A stretch of 64,000 nucleotides of DNA. It comes from Clostridia bacterium (GTDB taxonomy: Bacteria > Bacillota > Clostridia > Christensenellales > Borkfalkiaceae). The DNA is taken from assembly GCA_017463025.1 (NCBI GenBank), contig JAFTPZ010000001.1, forward strand, positions 1 through 64,000, written 5' to 3'. Below are positions 1-9,233 of this stretch, piece by piece. The translations under genes were made by a program, and so were the position numbers. Each line of letters opens with the position of its first letter. Position 1 is the first letter of the stretch. Under the pieces are notes generated by a model, which saw only the letters and a list, made by a program, of their open reading frames with translations, did not search any database and had not been told where the DNA came from.

Positions 1-10
1 AAAAAAACAT
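1..10 (-). CDS. Possible 5' end of the next gene in the glycan operon (partial)
   Basis: An ATG on the minus strand (complement of positions 8-10) lies 33 bases downstream of the stop codon of the preceding glycosyltransferase and is preceded by a purine-rich AAGGGAAAG stretch. That is how the next gene of this leftward operon could begin, but only three codons are inside the window. Product unknown; this is a guess from spacing only. Confidence 0.2.
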
Positions 11-42
11 TTCTTTCCCTTTTTATTCCAATTGGTATTCAC

Positions 43-1215
43 TCACCGAGTATAAAGTCGAATGTATTCGTTAAATCTGTCGTCTTTATTGAAAAGTCCT
101 CTTTCAATAGTAGTATTTTTATATTCTTCACTTTGTATCAATTCTTTCAATCGTTGAATATTGTTTTGCTCCACAACACATTCTTTCCGAACGCTTTCCA
201 CACTCCCTCCTGATCGATAAGTAATGACAGGTGTTCCGCAGGCTTGTGCCTCTAAATTCACCGTAGGGTAATTGTCTTGCTTGGTCGGATTCACAAATAC
301 GTCTGCCGCCGTGTAAATTTCTGCGAGCTCTTGCACGCTGTTCGTTCTCGATATACCGATCACGTTTTCTGGCAAATTGCTTTTTTGTTGCTCCGTTACA
401 CCCACCAAAACGATTTTGTATTTTTCGTCCAACATAGTGGATAACTGAATGAAGTCGTCAAAACCTTTACTGCTCACCCAAACGTTTGCCACGCCTAAAA
501 CAACTGTTTTATTTTCCAAACCGTATTTTTTTCTGAAATCACTTTCCGTTGGTTTGAAAACGCTCAAATCAATCCCATTATGAATAACTTCCACGGAGTA
601 TTGTTGTAAAAAAGATTCTTGAACGAGATCCGCCAACCATTGAGAGGGCGTTACTATCGTTAAATTCGGAATACCGCTAAATAGTTTCTTTTTCGCTGCG
701 TAATTTTTTTTCGAGCGATCAAATAATAAGCTCGACGGATATCCCCTTTTTTGCGGACAAGCATAGCAACCCGTTTTCCACTTCTCACAGCCAACTATAT
801 CAAAGTACGCACAATGACCTGTAAACGCCCAACAATCGTGCAAAGTCCAAATAATTCGCTTGCCACAACTTCTTAAATAGTCAAACAATATACCCAAATG
901 AATATAATATCCGTGCAAATTATGCAAATGAATGACGTCGGGATCATATTCCTTTATCCGTTTAATAAATTTTTTCGTGGCGCGTTTGGAATGAAATGCC
1001 GTCGAATCAAAAATACGCGATAATCCTGCGTGTACGTTAACCCCCAAATCAGAACCGATACGAATAGCATCTTTTTGAAACCGTTCGGGAACAGGAGCTC
1101 GTCCGTACGCAATTTTACAATCGTGCCCTTCTTTCTCTAAAATCTGCGCCATATCCGTACATATACGCCCCGTACTCCCCACACCGCAAACGGAATTGAT
1201 CATTAAAACTTTCAT
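43..1215 (-). CDS. GT4-family glycosyltransferase
   Basis: A 390-residue retaining glycosyltransferase of the GT-B fold, predicted to add a sugar to a lipid-linked surface-glycan precursor at the cytoplasmic face. The N-terminal acceptor domain starts MKVLMINSVCGVGSTGR, with the Gly-rich loop usual in this family. The C-terminal donor domain has NPTKQDNYPTVNLEAQACG (around residue 315), the EX7E-type donor-binding signature. A Cys cluster (C-Y-A-C-P) near residue 150 is typical of WcaC-like members. Its start overlaps the end of the upstream gene by 4 bases (translational coupling) and GGAGTGGAAAG precedes the ATG. Donor and acceptor sugars cannot be read from sequence. Confidence 0.87.
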   Translation of the reverse strand: MKVLMINSVCGVGSTGRICTDMAQILEKEGHDCKIAYGRAPVPERFQKDAIRIGSDLGVNVHAGLSRIFDSTAFHSKRATKKFIKRIKEYDPDVIHLHNLHGYYIHLGILFDYLRSCGKRIIWTLHDCWAFTGHCAYFDIVGCEKWKTGCYACPQKRGYPSSLLFDRSKKNYAAKKKLFSGIPNLTIVTPSQWLADLVQESFLQQYSVEVIHNGIDLSVFKPTESDFRKKYGLENKTVVLGVANVWVSSKGFDDFIQLSTMLDEKYKIVLVGVTEQQKSNLPENVIGISRTNSVQELAEIYTAADVFVNPTKQDNYPTVNLEAQACGTPVITYRSGGSVESVRKECVVEQNNIQRLKELIQSEEYKNTTIERGLFNKDDRFNEYIRLYTR

Positions 1216-2432
1216 CTTTCCACTCCACTCATAATCACGTTATAAGCATTTTCAACTGAATAATTATCTTTCAAATATCCAAGCGCATTGTTCTGCATCA
1301 CCCGATACCCGTCCTCCGACAAATTAGCCGCAATGTTCACACACCTATCAAACGCCGCAACGTCGTTGCTTTCGCACCACCAGCCGAAACCGCCTTGTTC
1401 GATCACTTGCCCGACGTCCGTATTCGGATCGGTACAAGCCAACACAGGCACGCCTGCTTGCATATACGCAAGTAATCTCGACGGGAAATTCGGAATAGTA
1501 AAACGGTGATCCAAGAAAATCATACCCACGTCGCACGCCGCCACCATTTTATCGTAATCGGATTTTGGCAAGCTCTTCATTAATTTCATGTTCTGCGGCT
1601 TATTTTCCTCGAAGTACGATTCCAACTTACCAAACTCCGTACCACTTCCTATAATTAGAAAAAATGCCTTGTCGTTCTTCTCTTGCGACTTCAAACAATC
1701 AATCAAGAACGGGATTCCTTGTGGTTTTCCTAAATTGCCGCCGTAAACCAAGATTTTTTTATCAACGGGAAGATCGTATTTTTTTCTCATTGCCAAAGTG
1801 CCGGACTTATTCAAACGCAGATCCTGTACTTGAATACTATTCGGACAAACCTCCACTTTAGACGCATCGATTTCAGGATTATTTTTCAAAATATACTCGC
1901 AATTTGCTTGACTCATACACCCGATCTTATCGGAAAACGCATACAAATCTTTTTCTTTTTTTCTGAAAAAACGATAGATAAACCCTTTCACACCGCTCTT
2001 TGTCAGCATACCTATATCTATAGCATTCTGCGGAAAAATATCTTTTAATAACAAATAACTTTTGGCATTATCCCGTTTTTTAATAAACTTTACCACTTTC
2101 GCAAACGTAATCGGCGGCGTGGAATACATCACCAAATCGAATTTCACGTCTTTAAAATATTTTTTAATCGCTCGAATGAATTGCCCCTCGATTTTAAGCG
2201 TCGATATCCCTTTCTCAATTAGACCGCATTTGGTAATGTTGCCAATTTTAACACGCAATATATGCACACCGTTTTCGTCAATAATTTCCGTTTTTCCACC
2301 ACTTCTCTTTTCATTTGCGCTTACAACATATATATTATGACCATTATTTCTAAACTCACGCAATAAATCCGAATAAATTGTGTGATCTTCTATATTATTC
2401 ATTCTTCCAATGGTCAAAAAAACAATATTCAT
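1212..2432 (-). CDS. GT4-family glycosyltransferase, WbuB-like
   Basis: A glycosyltransferase of about 406 residues. I start it at ATG 2432 (MNIVFLTIGRMNN) because GGAG sits 11 bases upstream; an in-frame extension to 2480 lacks a site. Visible features are the N-terminal Rossmann half, LLKDIFPQNAIDIG near residue 130 (similar motifs occur in WbuB/WcaI-type enzymes), VYGGNLGKPQGIPFL at the start of the donor domain, and PSRLLAYMQAGVPVLA near residue 315 as the donor-binding signature. It probably extends the same oligosaccharide as its neighbour, with which it overlaps by 4 bases. AT-rich composition compared with the biosynthetic genes suggests acquisition, as is usual for surface-glycan loci. 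Confidence 0.85.
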   Translation of the reverse strand: MNIVFLTIGRMNNIEDHTIYSDLLREFRNNGHNIYVVSANEKRSGGKTEIIDENGVHILRVKIGNITKCGLIEKGISTLKIEGQFIRAIKKYFKDVKFDLVMYSTPPITFAKVVKFIKKRDNAKSYLLLKDIFPQNAIDIGMLTKSGVKGFIYRFFRKKEKDLYAFSDKIGCMSQANCEYILKNNPEIDASKVEVCPNSIQVQDLRLNKSGTLAMRKKYDLPVDKKILVYGGNLGKPQGIPFLIDCLKSQEKNDKAFFLIIGSGTEFGKLESYFEENKPQNMKLMKSLPKSDYDKMVAACDVGMIFLDHRFTIPNFPSRLLAYMQAGVPVLACTDPNTDVGQVIEQGGFGWWCESNDVAAFDRCVNIAANLSEDGYRVMQNNALGYLKDNYSVENAYNVIMSGVER

Positions 2433-2505
2433 CCGTTTAAATACTCCAATTGCAAATTTCTTTGAAAATAAAAATTCCACAATATAAAATTTATTTTTTT
2501 AAATT

Positions 2506-3582
2506 TTATATTTTCTCATACGCTTCAAACACCGTTTCATCCTCTAAAATAATCGGTTCTACATCCACGTCCCGTAAAAATATATACGGCTTATCATAAT
2601 GATAAAATGGTGCTCGTTCTATGCGACTACAATCACCATCTCCCATGATTTTAATAGTGTCCTCAATTAAATCAAATCCAACATCAGCCATTACTCCCGT
2701 ATATGCCATATGACGAATGTTTACTTCCGTTACTTTCATATTGCCATTTTTATCTTCTTTTAAATCAAAAGACAAAATACCATGGGCCACCACATTAAGC
2801 TTCTTTTCTATATACTTAATACACTTATCGCAAAACTCATTAATACGGTCTTCGTTTAAAAAACGACCAAAATGCGTATTGCCCGTAACATGCGAGGGCG
2901 CAGTATTTGCCATAACATACTCTACACATTCTAACGCTGCACCTTTTATATATTCTCCGTTATAATATAACATCTGGTTTGCAAGGTGGCGCCCTGTGAG
3001 AAATTCGCTCACAGTGAATTCCGGAATACGCGAATTGATAAATAGCCAACTTTTGTAGCTAGCGATATCATCCAAGCGAAGCGATCCAAGCCCCCCAGTC
3101 CCCTCGGTTGCTCGAATCCAACAAGGAAATCCTATTTCTTTTTCTACTTCTTCGTAGCGTGGATTCTCTTGTGTTACTTTGATTGTCTTAGGAATAAAAT
3201 CCGTGCCTTTCAATAAATCCGCCATAATAGATTTATCTTTCAGTGAAACAGAAAGCAGTTTACTGCCCATAAAAACAGAGCAAGGGTATCTCCCCTTCTT
3301 TTCATAATAGTCCCCCCACGCAACAATTTCGCTCTCTGGTTGCACGAAGGCATAATCAATATGTCTTTCTTCAACTAACTTCTCTATCCAAGGAAAATAA
3401 TCCGGTGAAGTACATTGAGGACAAACATAATATTCATCCAATAAATCCTTCATAAAAAAACCTAAAGCTTTCTTATTAATATCACATCCGATTATTTTAT
3501 AATCTCGATGATTTTTTCTAATTACCTTAGTAATTGAACGAGGGGTAAGCCCACCTATTCCTGTAACTAATACTACTTTCAT
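2506..3582 (-). CDS. ATP-grasp carboxylate-amine ligase-like protein
   Basis: A 358-residue protein with a CarB-like ATP-grasp layout. The N-terminal Rossmann-like preATP-grasp domain starts MKVVLVTGIGGLTPRS. A nucleotide-binding region contains GFPCWIRATEGTGGLGS around residues 155-170. The C-terminal catalytic part has LSFDLKEDKNGNMKVTEVNIR, with the E-x-N metal/ATP-binding triad. Family members join a carboxylate to an amine using ATP. In this locus it might attach an amino acid to a sugar, but that is inference. It sits between a PLP enzyme and the glycosyltransferases, with 73 bases to the next gene. Confidence 0.7.
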   Translation of the reverse strand: MKVVLVTGIGGLTPRSITKVIRKNHRDYKIIGCDINKKALGFFMKDLLDEYYVCPQCTSPDYFPWIEKLVEERHIDYAFVQPESEIVAWGDYYEKKGRYPCSVFMGSKLLSVSLKDKSIMADLLKGTDFIPKTIKVTQENPRYEEVEKEIGFPCWIRATEGTGGLGSLRLDDIASYKSWLFINSRIPEFTVSEFLTGRHLANQMLYYNGEYIKGAALECVEYVMANTAPSHVTGNTHFGRFLNEDRINEFCDKCIKYIEKKLNVVAHGILSFDLKEDKNGNMKVTEVNIRHMAYTGVMADVGFDLIEDTIKIMGDGDCSRIERAPFYHYDKPYIFLRDVDVEPIILEDETVFEAYEKI

Positions 3583-3611
3583 TTTATTTTCCTTTTATTG
3601 CATATATTATT

Positions 3612-4652
3612 TTAATAATCAATTAAGCTTTTCGATAATATCAAAATTTGCTTTCGCATTTCTTCAAGCCCATATCTTTGATCACAAATCAATGAGAATT
3701 CCCTTTGATGATAAAAAGTCTTGCTATAAGGATAACGTTGATCGATTGGCCAGTGGATTGGGCAATAAATATTATTTTTAATCAATTCATTTCTAATAAT
3801 AGTTCTTTTATCTTCATTCAAAAGAATAGGAACAAATAACGGACAATCTTCATCACCTATCGCATCAAAAATAAGCTGTATGTCAAAATTTTTAGAAATT
3901 TTTTTTACTTCATTAATCAAATATTTTGCGTTCTTTCGACGAATTTTCCTTAGAAGCGATGAATCAGCATTGCGCATTATTTCAATTTCTGAAGCATTGA
4001 CGCTATAATTAATATAATCAACGTCCAACTCATTGCTCGCCTTTGCAAATAACGTTAAAAATCTTTCTTTGTCTCCACAGCAATCTTTTAAATATTTTTC
4101 TTTCAGTATTGCTGCATTTCGCCATATTTTTGTATAGGATGGATGTTCTCTGTTATTTTCGGAAACTTTAAACCCATTTTTGCTATATACCACGGCGCAA
4201 AGGCTATCAAACCATTTTCTATAACTTACAACAATATAATCAGCCAGCTCATACGTCTTGGAATGTGAAAAAGCAGTTTGAGTTGCATCAATAATTACAA
4301 TTTTTCCATTTTTCTTGCATTGCGAAACAAATTGCAAGGTTTGATCAGATAAAAAGCCAAAATAATCCATAATTAGAACTATTTGCACGCTTTCATCTAT
4401 CTTCGCATTATTTAAATCAAAAGCAGGATAAAACGACACGTGGAACCCCTGTTTAACAAACGGCGCAATCATAGAACCACAGCAATAATCAGGCAGAGAA
4501 ATATTTAAAAACTTCGTTTTTAATTCTTCCGCTATTAGATATAAGCCCGTCCGTCCAGATAAAACATATCGCTTGGGATAACTACTTAATTGAAAATATT
4601 CATTTTCCCCAAAACTGATCGAGCGCGTACTAAACTCGCTTCCGATTTCCAC
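3612..4652 (-). CDS. PLP-dependent aminotransferase-like protein (DegT/fold type I)
   Basis: About 346 residues with fold-type-I PLP signatures: SGRTGLYL (phosphate-binding turn), VIIDATQTAFS (the Asp that contacts the pyridine nitrogen) and VVSYRKWFDSL, whose Lys is the likely Schiff-base residue. I prefer the GTG at 4652 because AGAAGGTGGG lies just upstream; a GTG at 4664 is also in frame but overlaps that site. It is divergent from the nearby 5977-7110 aminotransferase and AT-rich. A role making or modifying an amino sugar, or adding an amino acid for the neighbouring ATP-grasp enzyme, is inferred from context. The substrate is unknown. Confidence 0.62.
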   Translation of the reverse strand: MEIGSEFSTRSISFGENEYFQLSSYPKRYVLSGRTGLYLIAEELKTKFLNISLPDYCCGSMIAPFVKQGFHVSFYPAFDLNNAKIDESVQIVLIMDYFGFLSDQTLQFVSQCKKNGKIVIIDATQTAFSHSKTYELADYIVVSYRKWFDSLCAVVYSKNGFKVSENNREHPSYTKIWRNAAILKEKYLKDCCGDKERFLTLFAKASNELDVDYINYSVNASEIEIMRNADSSLLRKIRRKNAKYLINEVKKISKNFDIQLIFDAIGDEDCPLFVPILLNEDKRTIIRNELIKNNIYCPIHWPIDQRYPYSKTFYHQREFSLICDQRYGLEEMRKQILILSKSLIDY

Positions 4653-4699
4653 TATTATTCCCACCTTCTAATCAACAATATCGAATATCATTAAATGTA

Positions 4700-5236
4700 T
4701 TAATTATTAAAATCCTCACGAGTAATAGAAAAACTTATTAAGTCACATCGCTCATTATTTTTTATTACTCGACTTCGCAGAACTCCCTCTTTTATAAATC
4801 CGCAACTCTCAAATAACGCCAACGACGCTTTATTAAATGAAAGCACATGCGCTGTAACACAGTAAATCCGCAAAACGTCAAAACAATATTCTAACGCAAG
4901 TTTTATACTTCGCTTTCCAATCCCTTTCCCTCTTGCGGAACTATGCAACTTGATGTTTACATTAGCCGTTAAGTTCGATAAATCAATACTAGAAATAATA
5001 ACTGTCCCTACGGGCTCTCCGTCATATTCGATGATAAATCTTTTTGTTTTCTCTTCAGTCGCGACCTTTTTCATCCAACACATTTGCTCTTGCAACGTAA
5101 CTTGTCTTGGATTTCCCACCACGCATTTAGCAATTTCTAAATTATTATTTAATTCCATCAAAAAAGCCGCATCATCAGTTTCTATAAAGCGAAGCGAGAT
5201 GCAATGATTATCAATCTTTGATAGAATCTTCTTCAT
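4700..5236 (-). CDS. GNAT-family N-acetyltransferase (RimJ/RimL-like)
   Basis: A 178-residue GNAT acetyltransferase. ISLRFIETDDAAFLMEL is the usual RimL-type N terminus. LHSSARGKGIGKRSIKLALEY is motif A (acetyl-CoA pyrophosphate loop, R/Q-x-x-G-x-G). AHVLSFNKASLALFESCGF is the motif-B region. It overlaps the upstream sugar transferase gene by 26 bases, so the two are probably translated together. Sitting among PglF-, PglE- and PglC-like genes, it is the natural candidate to acetylate the 4-amino sugar those enzymes would make. Classical PglD acetyltransferases have a left-handed beta-helix instead, so this would be a replacement. Confidence 0.8.
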   Translation of the reverse strand: MKKILSKIDNHCISLRFIETDDAAFLMELNNNLEIAKCVVGNPRQVTLQEQMCWMKKVATEEKTKRFIIEYDGEPVGTVIISSIDLSNLTANVNIKLHSSARGKGIGKRSIKLALEYCFDVLRIYCVTAHVLSFNKASLALFESCGFIKEGVLRSRVIKNNERCDLISFSITREDFNN

Positions 5237-5963
5237 TTTTTACACCCTTTTCGTTTTCTAGCATACGGTATTTATCGAAATCCATAATTTCCCCCGTAGC
5301 TCTTACTGAAATGTCGCTACGTTTCACTACTTTCAACACCGTTTTAAATATAATACTTATATCCATAAACAGACTGAGATTATCTACGTAATTTAAATCA
5401 TAAGCGAAGCGATCCGGCCAATTAAGACAATTTCTTCCGTTAACCTGAGCAAGCCCTGTCAGGCCAGGCAAAACATCATGCCGTCTTTTTTCATTTTCAT
5501 TGTAGAAATCTAAATATTGTACCGCAAGTGGTCGCGGACCGACGATCGACATGTTCCCGATAAAAATATTGATAAGCTCGGGCAGTTCGTCGAGCGACGT
5601 GCTCCGCAAAATCTTTCCGTATCGCGTCAAACGTTTCTCATCAGGCAACAAATTCCCGTTTTCGTCCTTTTCGCAAGTCATCGTACGAAATTTAATTAAG
5701 CGGAAAATTTTGCCCTTTTTCCCCGGCCGCAATTGCGTAAAAAACGGATTTCCTTTCATTTTGATCGCGCCGAGAACGATCAAAATCAACAACACGGGCG
5801 ACAAAAGCAACAGTGCCAAACCGCTCAACACGATATCGTAAAACCTTTTGAAAAACACCCGATAGAACAGCGCGGAAATCAGCACCCAAACGGCAACCGC
5901 AACCACGCAGATCAAGGTGATCCCCCACCAAGTCGAAATCAAAAGCCTGAAAAACTCTTCCAT
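5211..5963 (-). CDS. Initiating sugar-phosphate transferase (PglC/WcaJ family)
   Basis: A 250-residue bacterial sugar transferase (Pfam Bac_transf class). It transfers a sugar-1-phosphate from a UDP-sugar to undecaprenyl phosphate, the first membrane step of glycan assembly. An N-terminal hydrophobic segment (LICVVAVAVWVLISALFY) is followed by a second re-entrant one (IVLSGLALLLLSPVLLILIV). The catalytic core contains FTQLRPGKKGKIFRLIKFRTM, then LRSTSLDELPELINIFIG with the catalytic Asp-Glu pair, then MSIVGPRPL and LPGLTGLAQVNGRN. The single-core length matches monotopic PglC-type enzymes with a short extra N-terminal segment. It lies 13 bases downstream of the aminotransferase. Confidence 0.93.
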   Translation of the reverse strand: MEEFFRLLISTWWGITLICVVAVAVWVLISALFYRVFFKRFYDIVLSGLALLLLSPVLLILIVLGAIKMKGNPFFTQLRPGKKGKIFRLIKFRTMTCEKDENGNLLPDEKRLTRYGKILRSTSLDELPELINIFIGNMSIVGPRPLAVQYLDFYNENEKRRHDVLPGLTGLAQVNGRNCLNWPDRFAYDLNYVDNLSLFMDISIIFKTVLKVVKRSDISVRATGEIMDFDKYRMLENEKGVKNEEDSIKD

Positions 5964-5976
5964 ATCCCCTCAATCA

Positions 5977-7110
5977 TCAAAAACAATTTTTAATCTGCTC
6001 AATTACAAACGACTGTTCTTCTTCCGTCATCTTAATATCCGACGGCAAGCAAAGTCCTCTTGCAAACACGTCCTCGCCCACCGACTTCTTCTCCACACAC
6101 ACGCAATCGTGCGCTTTGAATACGGGTTGCATATGCATCGGTTTCCAAATGGGACGTGTTTCGATATTCGCCGCGTTCAGCTTTTCCATAACCTCCATCG
6201 GCGAAATTTTCACGCCCTTGCCAATCAACATACAGGACAGCCAAAAATTCGGTTTCGTATAGGGCAGGTACGGATTCATCGACACGGGCAGGTCTTTCAA
6301 CCCCTCCGCATACCGCCGATAAATTTTCTCTTTCGCCGCGCGGTGTTCTTCCAAATGCAAAAGCTGTCCGCGCCCGATGCCTGCTACCACGTTGGACATA
6401 CGGTAATTATAACCGATCTCCTCGTGCTGATACCAAGCCGCCTTTTCCCGAGCCTGCGTGGCCCAAAAAAACGCTTTATCTCTCGCCGACTTTTCCGCCG
6501 TGATCAGCATACCACCGCCCGACGTCGTGATGATCTTATTTCCGTTAAAACTGATCGCGTTGTATTTTCCGAATGTGCCCGTTTCACGCCCTTTATACGT
6601 AGCGGATAAAGACTCCGCGGCGTCCTCGACCAAAATCGCGTTATGTCGCGCGCAAATATCAAGGATTTCATCCATTTTGGAGGGCGTACCGTACAAATGC
6701 GCGAGCGCCACCACTTTCGTTTGCGGATATTTTTCAAACGCCTTTTCCAACGCCTCGGGCGACATATTCCAAGTATCTCTTTCCGAGTCGATAAATACCT
6801 GTACGCCCCCCTCGTAAGAAACGGGATTGACTGTCGCCGCAAAGGTCATATCCGAGCAAAACACGATATCGCCGCGTTTTACGCCCGCCAATTTATAAGC
6901 CAAATGCAACGCCGCCGATCCCGAACAAAGCGCAAGCGTATGATATTTTTCGTTTAATCCTTGACTTAAATAAGACGTCATTTCCTCTTCAAACGCGTCG
7001 CAATTAAACCCAAGGGGTGCTATCCAGTTTTTATCAAACGCCTCCTGCACGAACCCGATCTCCTCGCCGTGCATCGTAGGCGTTGCCAATGAAATACGTT
7101 TTCTTTCCAT
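5977..7110 (-). CDS. Nucleotide-sugar 4-aminotransferase (DegT/DnrJ/EryC1, PglE-like)
   Basis: About 377 residues. The start is ATG 7110 (MERKRISLATPTMHG), with an AGTGGA site; a GTG three codons upstream is possible. DegT/DnrJ/EryC1/StrS features: CSGSAALHLAYKLAG for cofactor phosphate binding, VEDAAESL with the pyridine-contacting Asp, ISFNGNKIITTSGGG with the PLP Lys, and YRMSNVVAGIGRGQL. These enzymes convert a 4-keto-6-deoxy nucleotide sugar to the 4-amino sugar using glutamate. The neighbouring 4,6-dehydratase and PglC-like transferase support a UDP-bacillosamine-type product. The exact stereochemistry (PglE, PseC or other) cannot be settled by eye. Confidence 0.88.
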   Translation of the reverse strand: MERKRISLATPTMHGEEIGFVQEAFDKNWIAPLGFNCDAFEEEMTSYLSQGLNEKYHTLALCSGSAALHLAYKLAGVKRGDIVFCSDMTFAATVNPVSYEGGVQVFIDSERDTWNMSPEALEKAFEKYPQTKVVALAHLYGTPSKMDEILDICARHNAILVEDAAESLSATYKGRETGTFGKYNAISFNGNKIITTSGGGMLITAEKSARDKAFFWATQAREKAAWYQHEEIGYNYRMSNVVAGIGRGQLLHLEEHRAAKEKIYRRYAEGLKDLPVSMNPYLPYTKPNFWLSCMLIGKGVKISPMEVMEKLNAANIETRPIWKPMHMQPVFKAHDCVCVEKKSVGEDVFARGLCLPSDIKMTEEEQSFVIEQIKNCF

Positions 7111-7155
7111 ACCGTCCACTCTTTAATTTATTTCCTCGCAAAATCGTAAAAAAAA

Positions 7156-9063
7156 TCAAGCGCCTTTTTTCTTTTTCGTCGGCTTGCTTTCCGCGTTCCT
7201 GCCCGTCAAGGCCTCCGCAACGGAATCCCTCGGATCGATCGTATACGTCGGCACGAGCTCTTTCACCGATTTCTTCATATTGTCGCTTTCTTCATACGCC
7301 TCTTTGCAAAGCCGTTCCAAAACGGTGAAGAATTTTTTCTCGTCGAGAGGGATCGGTTTGGCGATATTGATAAGTCCGTTGGGCGTTTTCGTCAAGCCCT
7401 CTTCCGCCATAAGCCGCTCTTCAAACAACTTTTCCCCAGGACGCAAGCCCGTACATACGATATCGATATCCGCGTTCGGTTCATACCCCGAAAGCTTGAT
7501 CAAATTCCAAGCCAAATCGTAAATCTTCACAGGCTCGCCCATATCCAGCACGAATATCTGACCGCCCTTTGCGTACGCCCCTGCCTGCAACACGAGCGAC
7601 ACCGCCTCGGGGATCGTCATAAAGTAACGGATAATATCCTTGTGCGTAACCGTTACCGGCCCACCCTCGGCGATCTGCCTTTGGAATAACGGAATGACCG
7701 AACCGTTCGAACCGAGTACGTTCCCAAACCGCACCGCCACGAACTTCGTTTTCTCGCTACGCCGCCCGATCGTCTGAATGATCATCTCGCAAATACGCTT
7801 TGTCGCGCCCATGATATTCGTCGGGTTCACCGCCTTGTCCGTCGAGATCTGCACAAACGTTTCCACGCCGAACTCGTCCGCGCATTTCGCCACGTTCCAA
7901 GTCCCGTATACGTTATTTTTCACCGCCTCGCAAGGACTCGTTTCCATAAGCGGCACGTGCTTGTGCGCCGCCGCATGGAATACGATCTGCGGACGGTACT
8001 TTTCAAACACGTCGCGCATCTTTGTTTCCTCGCGTACGCTCGCGATCAGCGTCAGCAAATGCAATTCGGGATTTTTACGTTTCAACTCCTGTTCGATATC
8101 GTACGCATTATTTTCATACGCGTCGAGAATGATCAAAGTTTTGGGATTGTGCGTCGCGATCTGCCGACAAAGCTCGCTGCCGATCGAACCGCCGCCGCCC
8201 GTTACAAGCACCGTCTTGTCCTCGATATAGCCCATGATCTCGTCGAGATTGACGTTTACCTGATCGCGACCGAGAAGGTCTTGCACCTCCACGTGGCGTA
8301 AGCTCGACACGGTTACTTGCCCCGATGCGAGCTGATACATCCCCGGCAAGATCTTCACGGGACAATTACATTCTTGACAGCGTTTGACGATCTCGCTCAA
8401 CGTTTTCTTATTCAAAGAGGGAATGGTGATAAAAATTTCCTGTACCTTGTATTGTTCGGCAAGCCGCTTGACTTCGTACGTCGTACCGGCAACCTTCACG
8501 TTACATACGAGCATACCCTGTTTTTCGATACTGTCGTCCGCAACGCACACAGCTTTATAGGAAAGCTTATCGGAAGTTTGCATTTCTTTGATAACCGCAA
8601 CGCCCGCCTCGCCGCCGCCCACGACCATAACGCGCGTTTTCTCCAAACGGGGTTCGGACAAATAATATCTGATCGCCGCATATAAACGACGGAACGAGCG
8701 AATGAGCACGGCAAGTACGGTGAACGCGAGGGTATATACGAGCGCCGTTCCCAAACGTACGAACGTTTCCTGCGTAAAGACCACGAACGCCACGTTTGCC
8801 GCACCAATTAAAAAAGCGGCGCATACGATCCTCGCCATTTCCGCCACACCGACGGTCTTGAACAAAAGAGCGTATAAGCCGAATATCGCAAATATTACGA
8901 TTGCCAAAGCGACGTTCCCGATCCCCCAATACAGTACGGGCAACGCAAAAGGTACGCCTTGCAGCGTACAAAGATATGCAAACACAAGCGCGACGGTGGC
9001 GGCAACCACGTCGAGCAACAACAATAACACTCTATTCAATCGTCTGATAGTCAGTTCCTTCAT
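7156..9063 (-). CDS. Membrane UDP-sugar 4,6-dehydratase/epimerase (PglF/CapD type)
   Basis: A 635-residue PglF/CapD-type enzyme. I start it at ATG 9063 (MKELTIRRLNRVL) because AAGGA lies six bases upstream. Four hydrophobic segments fill roughly residues 8-110. A CoA-binding-like Rossmann domain with VMVVGGGEAGVAVI follows at about 140-260. The SDR domain has VLVTGGGGSIGSELCRQI (NAD loop) near 280 and QISTDKAVNPTNIMGATKR, where PglF-type enzymes carry Lys in place of the classical Tyr. The known reaction for this class is UDP-GlcNAc to UDP-4-keto-6-deoxy-GlcNAc. It is the first gene of the operon after a consensus promoter. Confidence 0.92.
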   Translation of the reverse strand: MKELTIRRLNRVLLLLLDVVAATVALVFAYLCTLQGVPFALPVLYWGIGNVALAIVIFAIFGLYALLFKTVGVAEMARIVCAAFLIGAANVAFVVFTQETFVRLGTALVYTLAFTVLAVLIRSFRRLYAAIRYYLSEPRLEKTRVMVVGGGEAGVAVIKEMQTSDKLSYKAVCVADDSIEKQGMLVCNVKVAGTTYEVKRLAEQYKVQEIFITIPSLNKKTLSEIVKRCQECNCPVKILPGMYQLASGQVTVSSLRHVEVQDLLGRDQVNVNLDEIMGYIEDKTVLVTGGGGSIGSELCRQIATHNPKTLIILDAYENNAYDIEQELKRKNPELHLLTLIASVREETKMRDVFEKYRPQIVFHAAAHKHVPLMETSPCEAVKNNVYGTWNVAKCADEFGVETFVQISTDKAVNPTNIMGATKRICEMIIQTIGRRSEKTKFVAVRFGNVLGSNGSVIPLFQRQIAEGGPVTVTHKDIIRYFMTIPEAVSLVLQAGAYAKGGQIFVLDMGEPVKIYDLAWNLIKLSGYEPNADIDIVCTGLRPGEKLFEERLMAEEGLTKTPNGLINIAKPIPLDEKKFFTVLERLCKEAYEESDNMKKSVKELVPTYTIDPRDSVAEALTGRNAESKPTKKKKGA

Positions 9064-9159
9064 ACCCCGTCCTTCGCAACGACTTATCACGCAAAAAAGC
9101 GCGCTTGCGCTAATCGTTCACACCCCTTTTCAGTGCAAAAAACGACCTTTATATAATGT

Positions 9160-9188
9160 ATTATATCACTATCAAAATAATTTGTCAA
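9160..9188 (-). promoter_or_regulatory. Sigma-A promoter of the glycan operon
   Basis: On the minus strand TTGACA (9183-9188) and TATAAT (9160-9165) are separated by exactly 17 bases, a perfect consensus. The predicted start near 9153 leaves a leader of about 90 bases before the PglF-like gene. Confidence 0.88.
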
Positions 9189-9233
9189 CGATTTAAGCGA
9201 CTTTTTCCGTTTTCGTACTCTTTACGCAAAACG

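Noticed and set aside
1212..2480. Start of the WbuB-like glycosyltransferase at 2480
   Set aside because: The extra 16 residues precede the conserved MNIVFLT start and lack a ribosome site; GGAG is correctly placed for 2432.
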